Shown: one piece after another, positions 1-9,475 of the stretch
How the letters are laid out: each line of letters opens with the position of its first letter
Position numbering within the stretch: the first letter of the stretch is position 1
Origin: Croceivirga radicis
GTDB taxonomy: Bacteria; Bacteroidota; Bacteroidia; Flavobacteriales; Flavobacteriaceae
Assembly: GCF_002072105.2 (NCBI RefSeq)
Contig: NZ_MTBC01000004.1
Coordinates: forward strand, 62,001 to 126,000
DNA: 64,000 bases
Reading direction: 5' to 3'
Translations under genes and position numbers: made by a program
The notes under the pieces: model-generated
The model's input: only the letters and a program-made list of their open reading frames with translations
Told to the model about the DNA's origin: nothing
Database searches by the model: none

Positions 1-386
1 ATTATATTCTCTACACCAGATTCAAATTCAGCATCCGATACAATAGATAATTCAATAGTACCTGTAGTTGAGCCTGCGGCTATAGAAATAGATTCACTGC
101 TAACAGTATAATCTTCTCCTAAGGTAGCCGATCCATTAAAATTAAGATTGATTTCAGCAGTTCCCTCAACAGCATTTGGAATAGTTGCTGTAAGAGTAAT
201 AACTTCAGCATCTGCTTCTGTAGTCATGGTTGAAGTACTACTAAGGCTAACTGTTTCAGGTTCTATGTAAACAGGAACTTCTACTGGAACCTCTACCGGA
301 ACTTCTACAATTTTTTCTTCAATTTCTGTTTTTGTACAAGAAGCAAAAATTGCAACAGCACCTAGTGTTAAAAGGGATTTTCTCAT
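1..386 (-). CDS. Lipoprotein with Calx-beta-like repeat, 3' end outside window
   Basis: The reading frame opens at ATG 386 and runs off the window edge, so only about 128 residues are visible. It starts with a short hydrophobic signal ending in a lipobox (FASC, Cys at about residue 17), so the protein is probably an envelope lipoprotein. After the Cys comes a linker repeating the four residues EVPV three times. The region after it is rich in Thr/Ser/Val/Ile, with a stretch (about residues 75-125) like a Calx-beta or other immunoglobulin-like strand pattern: TLTATIPNAVEGTAEI, then GEDYTV and GSTTGTIELSI. Such domains occur in secreted adhesin-like proteins. The function is unknown; the domain call is by eye. 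Confidence 0.6.
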   Translation of the reverse strand, partial: MRKSLLTLGAVAIFASCTKTEIEEKIVEVPVEVPVEVPVYIEPETVSLSSTSTMTTEADAEVITLTATIPNAVEGTAEINLNFNGSATLGEDYTVSSESISIAAGSTTGTIELSIVSDAEFESGVENI

Positions 387-495
387 GTTTTTAGATAGAT
401 ATAAGTTAATTGACAGGCTAATAATCCACTAACCCTTATGCATAACGTTATAAATCTAAAAATATTCTTAAAATAATTAAAAATGTAGAAAATAA

Positions 496-1959
496 TTACA
501 ATCCGCTAATGTAGTTTCCATACAAGTCGTTGAATTGCAACCCCTTATTAATACGTTGTTTACTTAATTTTTTATAAGCCACTAACCCCCATAGTAACAA
601 TTCCTTTAAAAAATACTGGTCTTGTTGGCTAACATCATGTCCATATTCCTGTGCCAAATCGTTTAAAGGAGCAATTGCGTTTAATTTTTGCTGATATTCT
701 TTGTCGCTATCACCATCTATCAGTTCAAATCCGTCTTGATCAAAAAACCAACTTATAATATCATCATAAGCAGTAGGCTCCCCTTTACGCTCTAATTTGC
801 TTATCTCAGGAAAATACTTGGGAAAAATGGATTTTATAGCCTCTTCTATTAGTGTTTCGGCTACAAAGGCGGCGCCTTCTTGTTCGCCCTCATAAACCAA
901 TTCTATCTTTCCTGTAATAGCGGGAATAATACCCATAAAATCCGTTAAACGTACTTGTGTTTCTGAATCACCATTAATTAGCATTCTTCTTTTAGCGGTG
1001 CTCAACAAGTTTTCATAAGCGGTAATACTCATACGAGCACTTACACCACTTTTGGCATCTACATATTCACTATCTCGCGCTTCAAAGCTTATCTGTTCCA
1101 ATACATCTTTCGCTAATTCTGGCACATAAATTTCCTTATTTTCAGAAAGTAGCGCACTTACTTCTTGTTGTGTGATTTTTTTAGCGACCTCTAATTCCTC
1201 TGGATAATGTGTCAGAATTTGAGAACCAATCCTGTCTTTCAGCGGAGTTACAATACTACCTCTATTAGTATAATCTTCTGGATTAGCGGTAAATACAAAT
1301 TGGATATCTAATGGCAATCGTAATTTAAATCCACGTATTTGAATATCGCCTTCTTGTAAAATATTAAACAAAGACACTTGGATTCTTGCCTGCAAATCTG
1401 GTAATTCGTTAATCACAAAAATACAACGATTCGCGCGTGGTATCATTCCAAAATGGATTACCCTATCGTCTGCATAACTCAGTTTTAGATTTGCTGCTTT
1501 TATAGGATCAACATCTCCAATTAAATCAGCTACCGTCACATCTGGCGTTGCCAATTTCTCGTAAAAACGGTCTTCTTTTGGTAACCAAGAAATGGGGGTG
1601 TCATCCCCTTTTTCTGCTATAAGTTCTTTTGCAAATCGGGATAAAGGATTAAACGGATCGTCATGGATTTCTGAACCTGTTACATACGGAACATAATCAT
1701 CCAATAGGTTAAGCATTTGCCTGGCCAAACGTGTTTTTGCTTGCCCTCTTAAACCTAACAAATTAATGTTATGCTTGGATAAAATGGCACGCTCTAGCTC
1801 TGGAATTACAGAATCCTCGTATCCCCAAATACCCTCAAAAACAGTTTCTTTACTTTTGATTTTACCAATGAGGTTATCCCTTAATTCGTCCTTAACCGAT
1901 TTTGTGACATAACCAACTTTTTTTAAAGCTCCCAACGTTTGAATGTTCTCTATATTCAT
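496..1959 (-). CDS. AAA+ ATPase, magnesium-chelatase I / MoxR-like
   Basis: This 487-residue protein has a Walker A motif GLRGQAKT (residues 69-76), a Walker B-like CIFVINE, and the sensor-region text FVFTANPEDYTNRG, all typical of the helix-2-insert AAA+ clade that includes BchI/ChlI and MoxR. It lies 59 bp downstream of a VWA-domain gene on the same strand. AAA+/VWA pairs of this clade remodel or activate partner proteins, and in Mg chelatase they correspond to subunits I and D. No large H subunit (BchH/CobN) is nearby, so a chlorophyll or cobalamin role is not supported. The family call is firm; the substrate is unknown. Confidence 0.85.
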   Translation of the reverse strand: MNIENIQTLGALKKVGYVTKSVKDELRDNLIGKIKSKETVFEGIWGYEDSVIPELERAILSKHNINLLGLRGQAKTRLARQMLNLLDDYVPYVTGSEIHDDPFNPLSRFAKELIAEKGDDTPISWLPKEDRFYEKLATPDVTVADLIGDVDPIKAANLKLSYADDRVIHFGMIPRANRCIFVINELPDLQARIQVSLFNILQEGDIQIRGFKLRLPLDIQFVFTANPEDYTNRGSIVTPLKDRIGSQILTHYPEELEVAKKITQQEVSALLSENKEIYVPELAKDVLEQISFEARDSEYVDAKSGVSARMSITAYENLLSTAKRRMLINGDSETQVRLTDFMGIIPAITGKIELVYEGEQEGAAFVAETLIEEAIKSIFPKYFPEISKLERKGEPTAYDDIISWFFDQDGFELIDGDSDKEYQQKLNAIAPLNDLAQEYGHDVSQQDQYFLKELLLWGLVAYKKLSKQRINKGLQFNDLYGNYISGL

Positions 1960-2018
1960 ATGTATTTTTTTATTACCCTAACGCTTCAGGGTTTTATAGC
2001 CCACAACGTGTGAGGCTT

Positions 2019-3179
2019 TTATTTAATTCTCTTTCTTCTATTGTTTTCGTAGTCTTCAAAAATCATTTCTCCAAGACCTTTGAGACCTGTATAAAATGCT
2101 TTTCCTTTATTTGCTGCGGTAAACTCCCGTACAAACTGCATTAAATAAGGGTCTTGCGCAATCATAAAGGTAGTAATGGGTATATGTAATTTTCTTGCTT
2201 GTGCGGCCATATTGTAGCATTTCTCCACTATATACTCGTCCAGACCAACGCTGTTTTTATAGTAATCACCATTAGGCAAACGCAAACAACTTGGTTTGCC
2301 ATCCGTTATCATAAATATTTGTTTATTGGTATTACGCTTTCTACGTAACATATCCATAGCCAATTGCAACCCAGCCACTGTATTAGTATGGTATGGACCT
2401 ACCTTTAGGTAGGGTAAATCCTTGATGGGAATTGGCCAAGCATCGTTCCCAAAAACCAGAATATCCAAAGTGTCCTTTGGGTATCTAGTGGTGATTAATT
2501 CTGCCAACGCCATGGCCACTTTTTTAGCAGGAGTTATCCGGTCTTCTCCATACAAAATCATTGAGTGACTTATATCTATCATAAGCACGGTACTCATTTG
2601 TGCTTTATGCTCTGTATCCTCTACCACCAAATCATTTTCGTCTAATATAAAATTACCTATGCCATGGTTTATTTGTGCATTGCGTAAACTCTCTGTCATA
2701 GAAATATGCTCTAGACCATCTCCGTAGCGGTATTCTCTAAAATCGCCCGAGTGTTCATCCCCTTTCCCTAATTTTCCGGTCTTATGATTGCCAGAGCCAC
2801 TACGTTTAATTTTACCAAAGATTTGGTCCAACGCACGTTGGCGTAGCATCCGTTCTAATTTAGCCGTGATAATTATGGTGCCACCGCCTTCACCATCTTG
2901 TCCTTCCTCACCTTCACCTGCCGTTCCATCACCTTGTTCAAACTCTTCACGGATATAACCTTTCTTTTTAAGGTCTTCTATAAAATCGTCTATAGTATAG
3001 TCTGGAGTAGTTAATTGGTATTCTTCATCTAACTGACGCAACCAATCTATTGCCTCATCAAAATCACCGGAAGTATGTGTGATTAGCTCTTGAAAAATAT
3101 CAAACAATTTTTCAAACGGACTTTGGTCTGGCGCACTATACGTGGTAAAAAGGAATCCTTTTTTTGTTTTCATAGCCAT
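2019..3179 (-). CDS. VWA-domain protein, partner of the AAA+ ATPase
   Basis: The 386-residue protein has a von Willebrand A domain from about residue 195 with a complete MIDAS signature DISHS (202-206) and downstream MITDGKPS. The N-terminal ~80 residues are helical and followed by a Gly/Glu/Asp-rich linker (about 84-100). There is no signal peptide, so it should act in the cytoplasm. It is the first gene of a two-gene unit with the Mg-chelatase-like ATPase, matching the D-subunit/CoxE-like role of a metal-dependent scaffold that couples the ATPase to a target. The start ATG at 3179 is followed by a second in-frame ATG two codons later, which is also usable. Confidence 0.82.
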   Translation of the reverse strand: MAMKTKKGFLFTTYSAPDQSPFEKLFDIFQELITHTSGDFDEAIDWLRQLDEEYQLTTPDYTIDDFIEDLKKKGYIREEFEQGDGTAGEGEEGQDGEGGGTIIITAKLERMLRQRALDQIFGKIKRSGSGNHKTGKLGKGDEHSGDFREYRYGDGLEHISMTESLRNAQINHGIGNFILDENDLVVEDTEHKAQMSTVLMIDISHSMILYGEDRITPAKKVAMALAELITTRYPKDTLDILVFGNDAWPIPIKDLPYLKVGPYHTNTVAGLQLAMDMLRRKRNTNKQIFMITDGKPSCLRLPNGDYYKNSVGLDEYIVEKCYNMAAQARKLHIPITTFMIAQDPYLMQFVREFTAANKGKAFYTGLKGLGEMIFEDYENNRRKRIK

Positions 3180-3242
3180 ACCTTAAAATTACTGTATAAT
3201 GCTTAGTTGTCGGTATTTTTTATAAAAACTTAACGCTTTCCG

Positions 3243-3250
3243 TAAGTTTG
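3243..3250 (+). promoter_or_regulatory. Possible -7 promoter element TAAGTTTG
   Basis: TAAGTTTG matches the Bacteroidota -7 consensus TAnnTTTG and lies 7 bp before the ATG of the DUF1853 gene. This would give an almost leaderless transcript. No good -33 TTTG was found at the usual spacing, so this is tentative. Confidence 0.3.
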
Positions 3251-3257
3251 TTTAAGG

Positions 3258-4061
3258 ATGAAAGAATTGATACAAGCATTTTACAATACCAAGCCCCTAT
3301 GGACCCATGAACAATTTGGATTGCAACAATTTGAATTTCCTTCAATTGACATGGCTATAATAGAAAATGTTGCCATTCCAGAAAAACTGCGTTTAGGGCA
3401 CCAAATGGAATACGTGTTTAAACACCTAATTACACTAGCTAAAAACTATCAAGTAATTGCATCTAATATTTTAATAGATGAGGGAAAAGTGCGTTTGGGG
3501 GAGTTAGATTTTATATTGAAAGATATCAGTAGCAACAGCTATCTGCATGTAGAATTGGCGTACAAATTCTATATCATAAATCCTGATATCTCGGAGCCAA
3601 TTCACCGACTCATGGGCCCAAACAAGCGAGATATGTTTTATACCAAATTGGACAAGGTTAAGGAAAAACAATTTCCACTCCTACAGCATCCCAGTCTTAA
3701 ACAAAAATGGGTAAGTTTAGACATTGACCCTTTAAAGGTGAAACAACAGTGTTGTTTTAAAGCGCAATTATTTTCGCCATTTAAGGAAGAAAAGTTGGCA
3801 ATAAGACCACTAAATACAGCTTGCCATGCAGGTTATTGGGTACGCTTTGAGCAATTCAACAGTATTGCATTTAAAAAGTATCAATTTTATATTCCTACCA
3901 AAAGGGAATGGCCGTTACAAGTACATAATCAAGTATTGTGGAACAACCATTACAACACATTATTAGACATCAATTTAAAACACCTAAAACAGTATGCTCC
4001 TATGGTTTGGGTGCAAACTACAGAAGGCGAATTATTTAAGTTATTTGTAGTATGGTGGTAG
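3258..4061 (+). CDS. DUF1853 family protein
   Basis: The 267-residue protein matches what I know of DUF1853: an early GHQMEYVFKHLI segment, then a GELDFIL / YLHVELAYKFY pair of strands with acidic residues, and GPNKRDMFYTKLDK. The spaced Glu/Asp-Asp-Glu-Lys pattern (GELDF...HVELAYKF) resembles a PD-(D/E)xK nuclease core, but that is inference from the pattern. There is no signal peptide or membrane segment. It is the only plus-strand gene between two minus-strand blocks, and its stop is one base from the convergent stop of hisIE. Confidence 0.7.
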   Translation: MKELIQAFYNTKPLWTHEQFGLQQFEFPSIDMAIIENVAIPEKLRLGHQMEYVFKHLITLAKNYQVIASNILIDEGKVRLGELDFILKDISSNSYLHVELAYKFYIINPDISEPIHRLMGPNKRDMFYTKLDKVKEKQFPLLQHPSLKQKWVSLDIDPLKVKQQCCFKAQLFSPFKEEKLAIRPLNTACHAGYWVRFEQFNSIAFKKYQFYIPTKREWPLQVHNQVLWNNHYNTLLDINLKHLKQYAPMVWVQTTEGELFKLFVVWW

Positions 4062-4062
4062 T

Positions 4063-4659
4063 CTAATGTCTATCTATAAGTACCTTTTCAATATCTTTTA
4101 AGGTATACCCTTTAGCTTGCAATAAGATTAAATAATGAAAAAGCAAATCAGCACTCTCATTTAAAAACAATTCTTCATTATCGTCTTTTGCTTCAATTAC
4201 CGTTTCTACAGCTTCTTCCCCTACTTTTTGAGCAATTTTGTTTATACCTTTTCTAAAGAGGGATGCTACATAGCTTTTTTCATCCTCTTTATTTTCTTTT
4301 CGGGAAGTAATAACATTTTCTAACTCAGACAAAAAGCTAAAATTTGCTACGTTTTCTTCGTCCCAACAGGTGTCTGTACCTGTATGGCAAGTAGGCCCAA
4401 TTGGTTTCACTTGCACTAACAGGGCATCCTTATCACAATCCACCTTCATAGAAACCAGTTCTAAAAAGTTGCCACTTTCCTCTCCCTTGGTCCATAATCT
4501 ATTTTTAGAACGACTAAAAAAAGTGACTTTACCTGTTTCTTGGGTTTTATTAAATGCTTCTTGGTTCATATACCCTAGCATCAACACGTTTTTTGTGCGT
4601 GCATCTTGAATTATTGCGGGTACTAAACCGTCCTTATCTTTTGAAAAATCGATTTTCAT
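4063..4659 (-). CDS. hisIE: Bifunctional phosphoribosyl-AMP cyclohydrolase / phosphoribosyl-ATP pyrophosphatase
   Basis: This 198-residue fusion catalyses steps 2 and 3 of histidine biosynthesis in the cytoplasm. Residues 1 to about 105 are the cyclohydrolase (HisI): FFSRSKNRLWTKGEESG, the metal-binding DCD at 74-76, and zinc cysteines C91 and C98 in CHTGTDTCW. The C-terminal part is the MazG-like pyrophosphohydrolase (HisE) with KVGEEAVETVIEAK. It is the last gene of the his operon, 61 bp after hisF. Its stop abuts a convergent gene, which leaves no room for a terminator between them. Confidence 0.96.
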   Translation of the reverse strand: MKIDFSKDKDGLVPAIIQDARTKNVLMLGYMNQEAFNKTQETGKVTFFSRSKNRLWTKGEESGNFLELVSMKVDCDKDALLVQVKPIGPTCHTGTDTCWDEENVANFSFLSELENVITSRKENKEDEKSYVASLFRKGINKIAQKVGEEAVETVIEAKDDNEELFLNESADLLFHYLILLQAKGYTLKDIEKVLIDRH

Positions 4660-4720
4660 TATGCTGTATTCTCTTGTTTATTTTATATAATCTTTTTGAA
4701 TTTACATAGTATGTGAACCA

Positions 4721-5476
4721 TCAAATCCGTACGGGTATTCCTTCTTTTTCTAATTGTTGTTTTAAATCTGGAATGGCTATTTCTTTAAAGTGAAATACAC
4801 TAGCCGCTAAAGCTGCATCTGCTTTACCTTTTATAAAGGTATTTGTAAAATGAGAAACCGCTCCCGCACCACCAGAAGCAATTACAGGAATGTTCACCAA
4901 ACTAGAGAGTTTTGCTAATTCCCCATCAGCAAAACCATTTTTAGTGCCGTCATGGTCCATGGAGGTAAACAGAATTTCGCCAGCGCCACGCTGCTCTACC
5001 TCTTTTGCCCAGTCAAACAAATCCAATTCCGTAGGTACTTTACCGCCTACCAAATGCACTTTCCAGCCATCATCGGTTTTACGGGCATCTATGGCCACAA
5101 CAATACATTGCGAACCAAATTTGGCAACCAACTCATTGATTAAATCTGGATTCTTAACCGCTGAGGAATTGATAGAAACTTTATCAGCGCCGTTTTTAAG
5201 TAAGATATCCACGTCTTCCACGGAAGAAATTCCACCCCCCACAGTAAAGGGAATATTTAATTTTTCGGCAACATTGTAAACTAGTTCGGCTAAAGTTTTA
5301 CGTTTTTGTTCAGTAGCAGAAATATCGAGAAAAACGAGTTCATCTGCACCCTCATCCGCATAACGCTGTGCCAATTCTACAGGGTCACCCGCATCACGTA
5401 AATCCACAAAGTTGACACCTTTTACGGTTCTACCGTCTTTTATATCTAAACAGGGTATAATTCTTTTTGTAAGCAT
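4721..5476 (-). CDS. hisF: Imidazole glycerol phosphate synthase, cyclase subunit
   Basis: This 251-residue TIM barrel has the catalytic aspartates at D11 (PCLDIKDG) and D130 (VAIDARK). It also has phosphate-binding glycine loops such as TVGGGISS and IASGGAG. It works with HisH to turn PRFAR plus glutamine-derived ammonia into imidazole glycerol phosphate and AICAR. It lies 14 bp after hisA and before hisIE, the usual operon order. Confidence 0.97.
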   Translation of the reverse strand: MLTKRIIPCLDIKDGRTVKGVNFVDLRDAGDPVELAQRYADEGADELVFLDISATEQKRKTLAELVYNVAEKLNIPFTVGGGISSVEDVDILLKNGADKVSINSSAVKNPDLINELVAKFGSQCIVVAIDARKTDDGWKVHLVGGKVPTELDLFDWAKEVEQRGAGEILFTSMDHDGTKNGFADGELAKLSSLVNIPVIASGGAGAVSHFTNTFIKGKADAALAASVFHFKEIAIPDLKQQLEKEGIPVRI

Positions 5477-5490
5477 AATTTATATCGTTA

Positions 5491-6264
5491 TTACAACGAA
5501 AGAATATATCCTTCCAATTGTTTTAAACTAATTCTATTTTCATAAATGGCTTTGCCAATAATTACTCCTTCACAGCCTATTTCTTTTAATTTTGGAAGCT
5601 CATCAAAAGTAGAAATGCCACCACTGGCAATCAATTTTATTTGATGCTCAAAATCTTGTACACCACTACCCGTAATTTCTGTTGTTACCGTTTTTGTTTC
5701 TTTTAATATTTTCTGATACAAATCAAATGCCGGCCCTTGCAACATGCCATCTTTCGAAATATCTGTACAAATAACATAAGATATGCCCTTGGCTTGATAT
5801 GCTTTTATAAAGGGAATTAATTCTTGGTCCGATTCTTCTTGCCATCCAGAGACCGCAATTTTCTCATTATTGGCATCCGCACCGAGAATTATTTTATCGC
5901 TACCATGTTGTTTGATCCACCCTAAAAAAGTGTCAGGGTCTTTAACCGCAATACTACCACCAGTAATTTGATTTGCACCACTTTCAAAGGCAATACGTAA
6001 ATCTTCATCTGTTTTTAATCCGCCTCCAAAATCTATTTTTAAATCAGTTTTTGTTGCAATTTGTTCTAATACCTTATGGTTTACAATATGCTTGGACTTA
6101 GCACCATCTAAATCCACCAAATGTAAGTATTGAATTCCGTGATCTTGAAACTCTTTAGCTACTTCTAGCGGATTCTCATTGTATATTTTTTTGGTGTCAT
6201 AATCACCCTTAGACAAGCGAACACATTTACCGTCTATAATATCTATTGCTGGGATTATTCTCAT
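5491..6264 (-). CDS. hisA: ProFAR isomerase
   Basis: HisA (257 residues) isomerises ProFAR to PRFAR. Visible marks are the first catalytic Asp D8 in PAIDIIDG, the loop DFGGGLKT, the second catalytic Asp D168 in CTDISKDGM, and the phosphate-binding IASGGIST. It is slightly longer than the ~245-residue norm. The extra length is around residues 190-208 (a Thr-rich stretch plus SGVQDFEH) just before the IASGG strand. The gene sits between the GNAT gene and hisF in the operon. Confidence 0.96.
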   Translation of the reverse strand: MRIIPAIDIIDGKCVRLSKGDYDTKKIYNENPLEVAKEFQDHGIQYLHLVDLDGAKSKHIVNHKVLEQIATKTDLKIDFGGGLKTDEDLRIAFESGANQITGGSIAVKDPDTFLGWIKQHGSDKIILGADANNEKIAVSGWQEESDQELIPFIKAYQAKGISYVICTDISKDGMLQGPAFDLYQKILKETKTVTTEITGSGVQDFEHQIKLIASGGISTFDELPKLKEIGCEGVIIGKAIYENRISLKQLEGYILSL

Positions 6265-6292
6265 TTTTTATAGTATTAAGTACTTAAAACAG

Positions 6293-6712
6293 CTAATCTA
6301 ATTTTGCCTTATCTATTGCCATCCATAATTCTGAATTGCCTACAGATTTAAAACCATATTTTTCATACAGTTTATGCGCATCTTTAGTTTTAAGACTAAT
6401 GGTTAGTACATTTTTTAGGCTATCATCTTCTAAAATATGGGCAACTAGCCATTTGCCCAATCCTTTACCTTGATATCCATCAAATATGATAACGTCCATG
6501 ATATAAGCAAAAACAACTTGGTCTGTTAGTACTCTTGCAAAACCTACCTGTTCCATATTATTGTTGTAAACACCAAAGCAAATCGTGTTTTCAATGGTAG
6601 TTTTAGTTTGCTTTTCGGTTCTATATCCACCCCAATACGATGTTTTTATCGTCTTATGGATTTTATCGAATTGCAATAAATTCTTATCCTTGGAAATGGT
6701 GTAACCAATCAT
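6293..6712 (-). CDS. GNAT-family N-acetyltransferase inside the his operon
   Basis: This 139-residue single-domain GNAT protein has the acetyl-CoA-binding motif A (GYQGKGLGKWLVAHIL, with the Q/RxxGxG/A core), a preceding strand VVFAYIMDVIIF, and a C-terminal YEKYGFKSVG typical of the fold. The acyl-acceptor is not predictable. It lies between hisH (2 bp downstream of it) and hisA (28 bp upstream), so it should be co-transcribed with histidine biosynthesis although it is not a known pathway enzyme. Confidence 0.85.
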   Translation of the reverse strand: MIGYTISKDKNLLQFDKIHKTIKTSYWGGYRTEKQTKTTIENTICFGVYNNNMEQVGFARVLTDQVVFAYIMDVIIFDGYQGKGLGKWLVAHILEDDSLKNVLTISLKTKDAHKLYEKYGFKSVGNSELWMAIDKAKLD

Positions 6713-6714
6713 AA

Positions 6715-7293
6715 CTAGAGACTCAGGAAGTTATTAAGTATTTGAGCGCCATATTGGCCCGACTTTTCTGGGTGAAACTGCACCCCGTAAAAGTTGTCTT
6801 TTGCCAAAGCTGCTGCGTATTCTAGTCCGTAGGTACAGGTAGCTATGGTTTCCTCACACTTTGGAGCATAAAAACTATGAACCAGATATATAAAATCGTT
6901 TTCCAAATTTTTAAACAAGGGCGACTGCAGATTTTCAATCTTATTCCACCCAATCTGAGGTACTTTTACATTAGAATCAAACTTAATTACATCCACGTCA
7001 AATATGCCCAACCCCTTAGTATTGCCTTCTTCCGAAGCATTACACATAAGCTGCATACCCAAGCAGATACCCAAAACAGGTTGTTTTAGGGTTGGAATAA
7101 CAGTGTCTAAACCGCTTTCTCTTAGCTTACGCATAGCGGAACTTGCTTCCCCTACTCCAGGAAAAATAACTTTTTCTGCCTTACGGATAACTTCTGGGTC
7201 ATTACTTAGCACAGCACTTACCCCCAAACGTTGAAAGGCAAATTTGATGCTTTGTATATTCCCAGCTCCATAATCTATGATTACCAAACTCAT
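6715..7293 (-). CDS. hisH: Imidazole glycerol phosphate synthase, glutaminase subunit
   Basis: HisH (192 residues) is a class I glutamine amidotransferase that feeds ammonia to HisF. The catalytic triad is visible: nucleophile C77 in GICLGMQ and H174/E176 in QFHPEKSG. An oxyanion-loop-like FPGVGEA precedes it. The start overlaps the end of hisB by 4 bp, so translational coupling is likely. Confidence 0.97.
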   Translation of the reverse strand: MSLVIIDYGAGNIQSIKFAFQRLGVSAVLSNDPEVIRKAEKVIFPGVGEASSAMRKLRESGLDTVIPTLKQPVLGICLGMQLMCNASEEGNTKGLGIFDVDVIKFDSNVKVPQIGWNKIENLQSPLFKNLENDFIYLVHSFYAPKCEETIATCTYGLEYAAALAKDNFYGVQFHPEKSGQYGAQILNNFLSL

Positions 7294-8426
7294 AACATTC
7301 CTTTTGTAGATGGTAAAATCATTTTTTCTTTGTCTTGTTTTACCGCCATTTTTATAGCCTTTGCCAACGCTTTAAAGATTGCCTCTATTTTGTGGTGCTC
7401 GTTGGTACCTTCTGCCTTAATATTTAAATTCGCCTTTGCACCATCTGTAAACGATTTAAAGAAATGATGAAACATTTCTGTTGGCATATCTCCTACCTTT
7501 TCTCGTTTAAAATCGGCTTCCCAAACCAACCAATTTCTACCACCAAAGTCTATAGCTGCAGAAGCCAAACAATCGTCCATAGGCAAACAAAATCCGTAAC
7601 GTTCTATGCCCAACTTATTTCCTAGCGCTTTGTGGAAGACTTCGCCTAGGGCTATACCGGTATCTTCAATGGTGTGGTGTTCATCTACCTCCAAATCACC
7701 ATTCACTTTTATATCCAAGTCCATTTGACCATGGCGTGCAATTTGGTCTAACATATGGTCAAAAAACTTTAAACCAGTATCTATACTAGCTTTACCAGTA
7801 CCATCTAGATTTACTTTAATATGAATTTTGGTTTCCTTGGTTTCTCTTTTTATTTCGGCAACTCTATCTTGTACCTTTAAGAACTCATAAATAGCTTGCC
7901 AATCATTGCTTTCTAAAGCAATGTAGTCATCCAAATCTTTACGGTCTACTGTAATTTCGCCAGTACCCAAATTGGTGTTATCATTGATAAAAATACCCTT
8001 TGCACCTAAATTTTTTGCCAACTCCACATCGGTTAGCCTATCTCCTATTACAAACGAATTTTCTAAGTCGTACGCATCAGAAAAATATTCCGTTAACATT
8101 CCAGTGCCTGGTTTACGGGTATCTGCATTTTCATGCGGAAAAGTTCTATCAATATAAACCGCATCAAAGTGTACGCCCTCATTTTCAAATGCCGTGATGA
8201 TAAAGTTATGCACGGGCCAAAATGTATCTTCAGGAAACGCTTCTGTACCCAAACCATCTTGATTGGTTATCATGACCAAGGTATAGTCTAACTCTTTAGC
8301 AATTTTACCCAAATAGGTAAACGCTTTAGGATAGAAAATCATTTTTTCAAAGGCATCTATTTGCTCATCAACAGTTTCTTTGATGATGGTGCCATCACGG
8401 TCTATAAATAATACTTTTTTAGCCAT
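7290..8426 (-). CDS. hisB: Bifunctional histidinol-phosphatase / imidazoleglycerol-phosphate dehydratase
   Basis: This 378-residue fusion carries steps 6 and 8 of the pathway. The N-terminal HAD phosphatase (to about residue 165) has the nucleophile motif FIDRDGT with D9 and D11. The C-terminal dehydratase has the two metal-binding motifs DEHHTIEDT and NEHHKIEA. A small linker contains [12 protein letters not shown], where stand-alone HisB enzymes normally begin. It directly follows hisC, with no spacing between the stop and the ATG. Confidence 0.97.
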   Translation of the reverse strand: MAKKVLFIDRDGTIIKETVDEQIDAFEKMIFYPKAFTYLGKIAKELDYTLVMITNQDGLGTEAFPEDTFWPVHNFIITAFENEGVHFDAVYIDRTFPHENADTRKPGTGMLTEYFSDAYDLENSFVIGDRLTDVELAKNLGAKGIFINDNTNLGTGEITVDRKDLDDYIALESNDWQAIYEFLKVQDRVAEIKRETKETKIHIKVNLDGTGKASIDTGLKFFDHMLDQIARHGQMDLDIKVNGDLEVDEHHTIEDTGIALGEVFHKALGNKLGIERYGFCLPMDDCLASAAIDFGGRNWLVWEADFKREKVGDMPTEMFHHFFKSFTDGAKANLNIKAEGTNEHHKIEAIFKALAKAIKMAVKQDKEKMILPSTKGML

Positions 8427-9473
8427 TTATAGGGCTTTAAGGGTTGAAATTAGTTTGTCGTTCTCTTCTATTGTACCAACGGTTAGTCTAAGCGTATTTT
8501 CGCACAATGGTTGTGTACTCCGGTTTCGTATTACGATTCCTTTTTCTAACAATTGGTTGTATCGCTTATTGGCATCATCTACTTTAATTAAAATGAAATT
8601 AGCGTCGCTATCATAAATTGTTTCGATGTACGGAATTGTAGCTATGGCTTCTGATAATCGCTTACGTTCTTTAAGTAAGGTTTGCACCTGCTCTTTTACC
8701 GTTTCATAATTCTCCAAAGCTTCAAATGCCTTTTGTTGCGTCAATTCATTTACGTTATAGGGCGGTTTAATTTTCTTTAAAACCGCTATGATTTCTTCCG
8801 AAGCAAAACACAAGCCAAGACGAATACCCGCCATAGCAAAAGCTTTGGAAAGTGTCTGTGTTACAATAAGATTAGGGAAATCGTTTAAACGAAAACTCCA
8901 ACTACCATTTGTTGCAAAATCGATGTAGGCCTCGTCTACAACAACTAATCCAGGAAACTCAAACAACAAGCGTTCTATCGCTTCAAAATCAAAACTATTT
9001 CCGGTTGGATTGTTTGGGGTGCACAAAAATAACAACTTGGTATTTTCATCTGTAGCAGCCAAAATTTCATCCACATTGGGTTGAAACTTATCTGTTAGCA
9101 GTACTTCTCTATTCTCAATATTGTTGATACCAGAAAGCACCTTGTACATACCGTAAGTTGGTGGCAAGGTTATAATATTGTCTTTCCCTGGTTCACAGAA
9201 AGCTCTAAAAATTAAATCGAGTACTTCATCGCTACCATTACCTACTAAAATCTGACAGGCCTCTACTTGCTTTACCTTAGAAATCAGTTGTTTTAAATTA
9301 CGCTGGTGTGGATCTGGATATCGATTTAAACCATTTTCAAACGGATTTTCATTCGCATCTAAAAAAACCATCTGTTCACCAGAAGAAACATACTCGTCTC
9401 TAGCAGAAGAATATGGTTTTAATGCCTTTACGTTTTCACGAACCAACAGGTCCAAATTAAATAGTGTATTCAT
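8427..9473 (-). CDS. hisC: Histidinol-phosphate aminotransferase
   Basis: This 348-residue fold-type I PLP enzyme converts imidazole acetol phosphate to histidinol phosphate using glutamate. Visible motifs are DANENPF near residue 40, VGNGSDE at 78-83, TPNNPTG, DEAYIDF, and the PLP lysine K210 in TLSKAFAMAG. It lies 2 bp after hisD and is immediately followed by hisB. Confidence 0.97.
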   Translation of the reverse strand: MNTLFNLDLLVRENVKALKPYSSARDEYVSSGEQMVFLDANENPFENGLNRYPDPHQRNLKQLISKVKQVEACQILVGNGSDEVLDLIFRAFCEPGKDNIITLPPTYGMYKVLSGINNIENREVLLTDKFQPNVDEILAATDENTKLLFLCTPNNPTGNSFDFEAIERLLFEFPGLVVVDEAYIDFATNGSWSFRLNDFPNLIVTQTLSKAFAMAGIRLGLCFASEEIIAVLKKIKPPYNVNELTQQKAFEALENYETVKEQVQTLLKERKRLSEAIATIPYIETIYDSDANFILIKVDDANKRYNQLLEKGIVIRNRSTQPLCENTLRLTVGTIEENDKLISTLKAL

Positions 9474-9475
9474 TC

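Noticed and set aside
496-3179. Chlorophyll or cobalamin chelatase genes
   Set aside because: The ATPase and VWA partner match the I and D subunits in fold only. No H subunit or tetrapyrrole gene is present.
7231-7467. Plus-strand frames opposite the his genes
   Set aside because: They are shadows of hisH and hisB without start signals or recognisable domains. The same holds for other antisense frames over parC, lpxA and lpxD.
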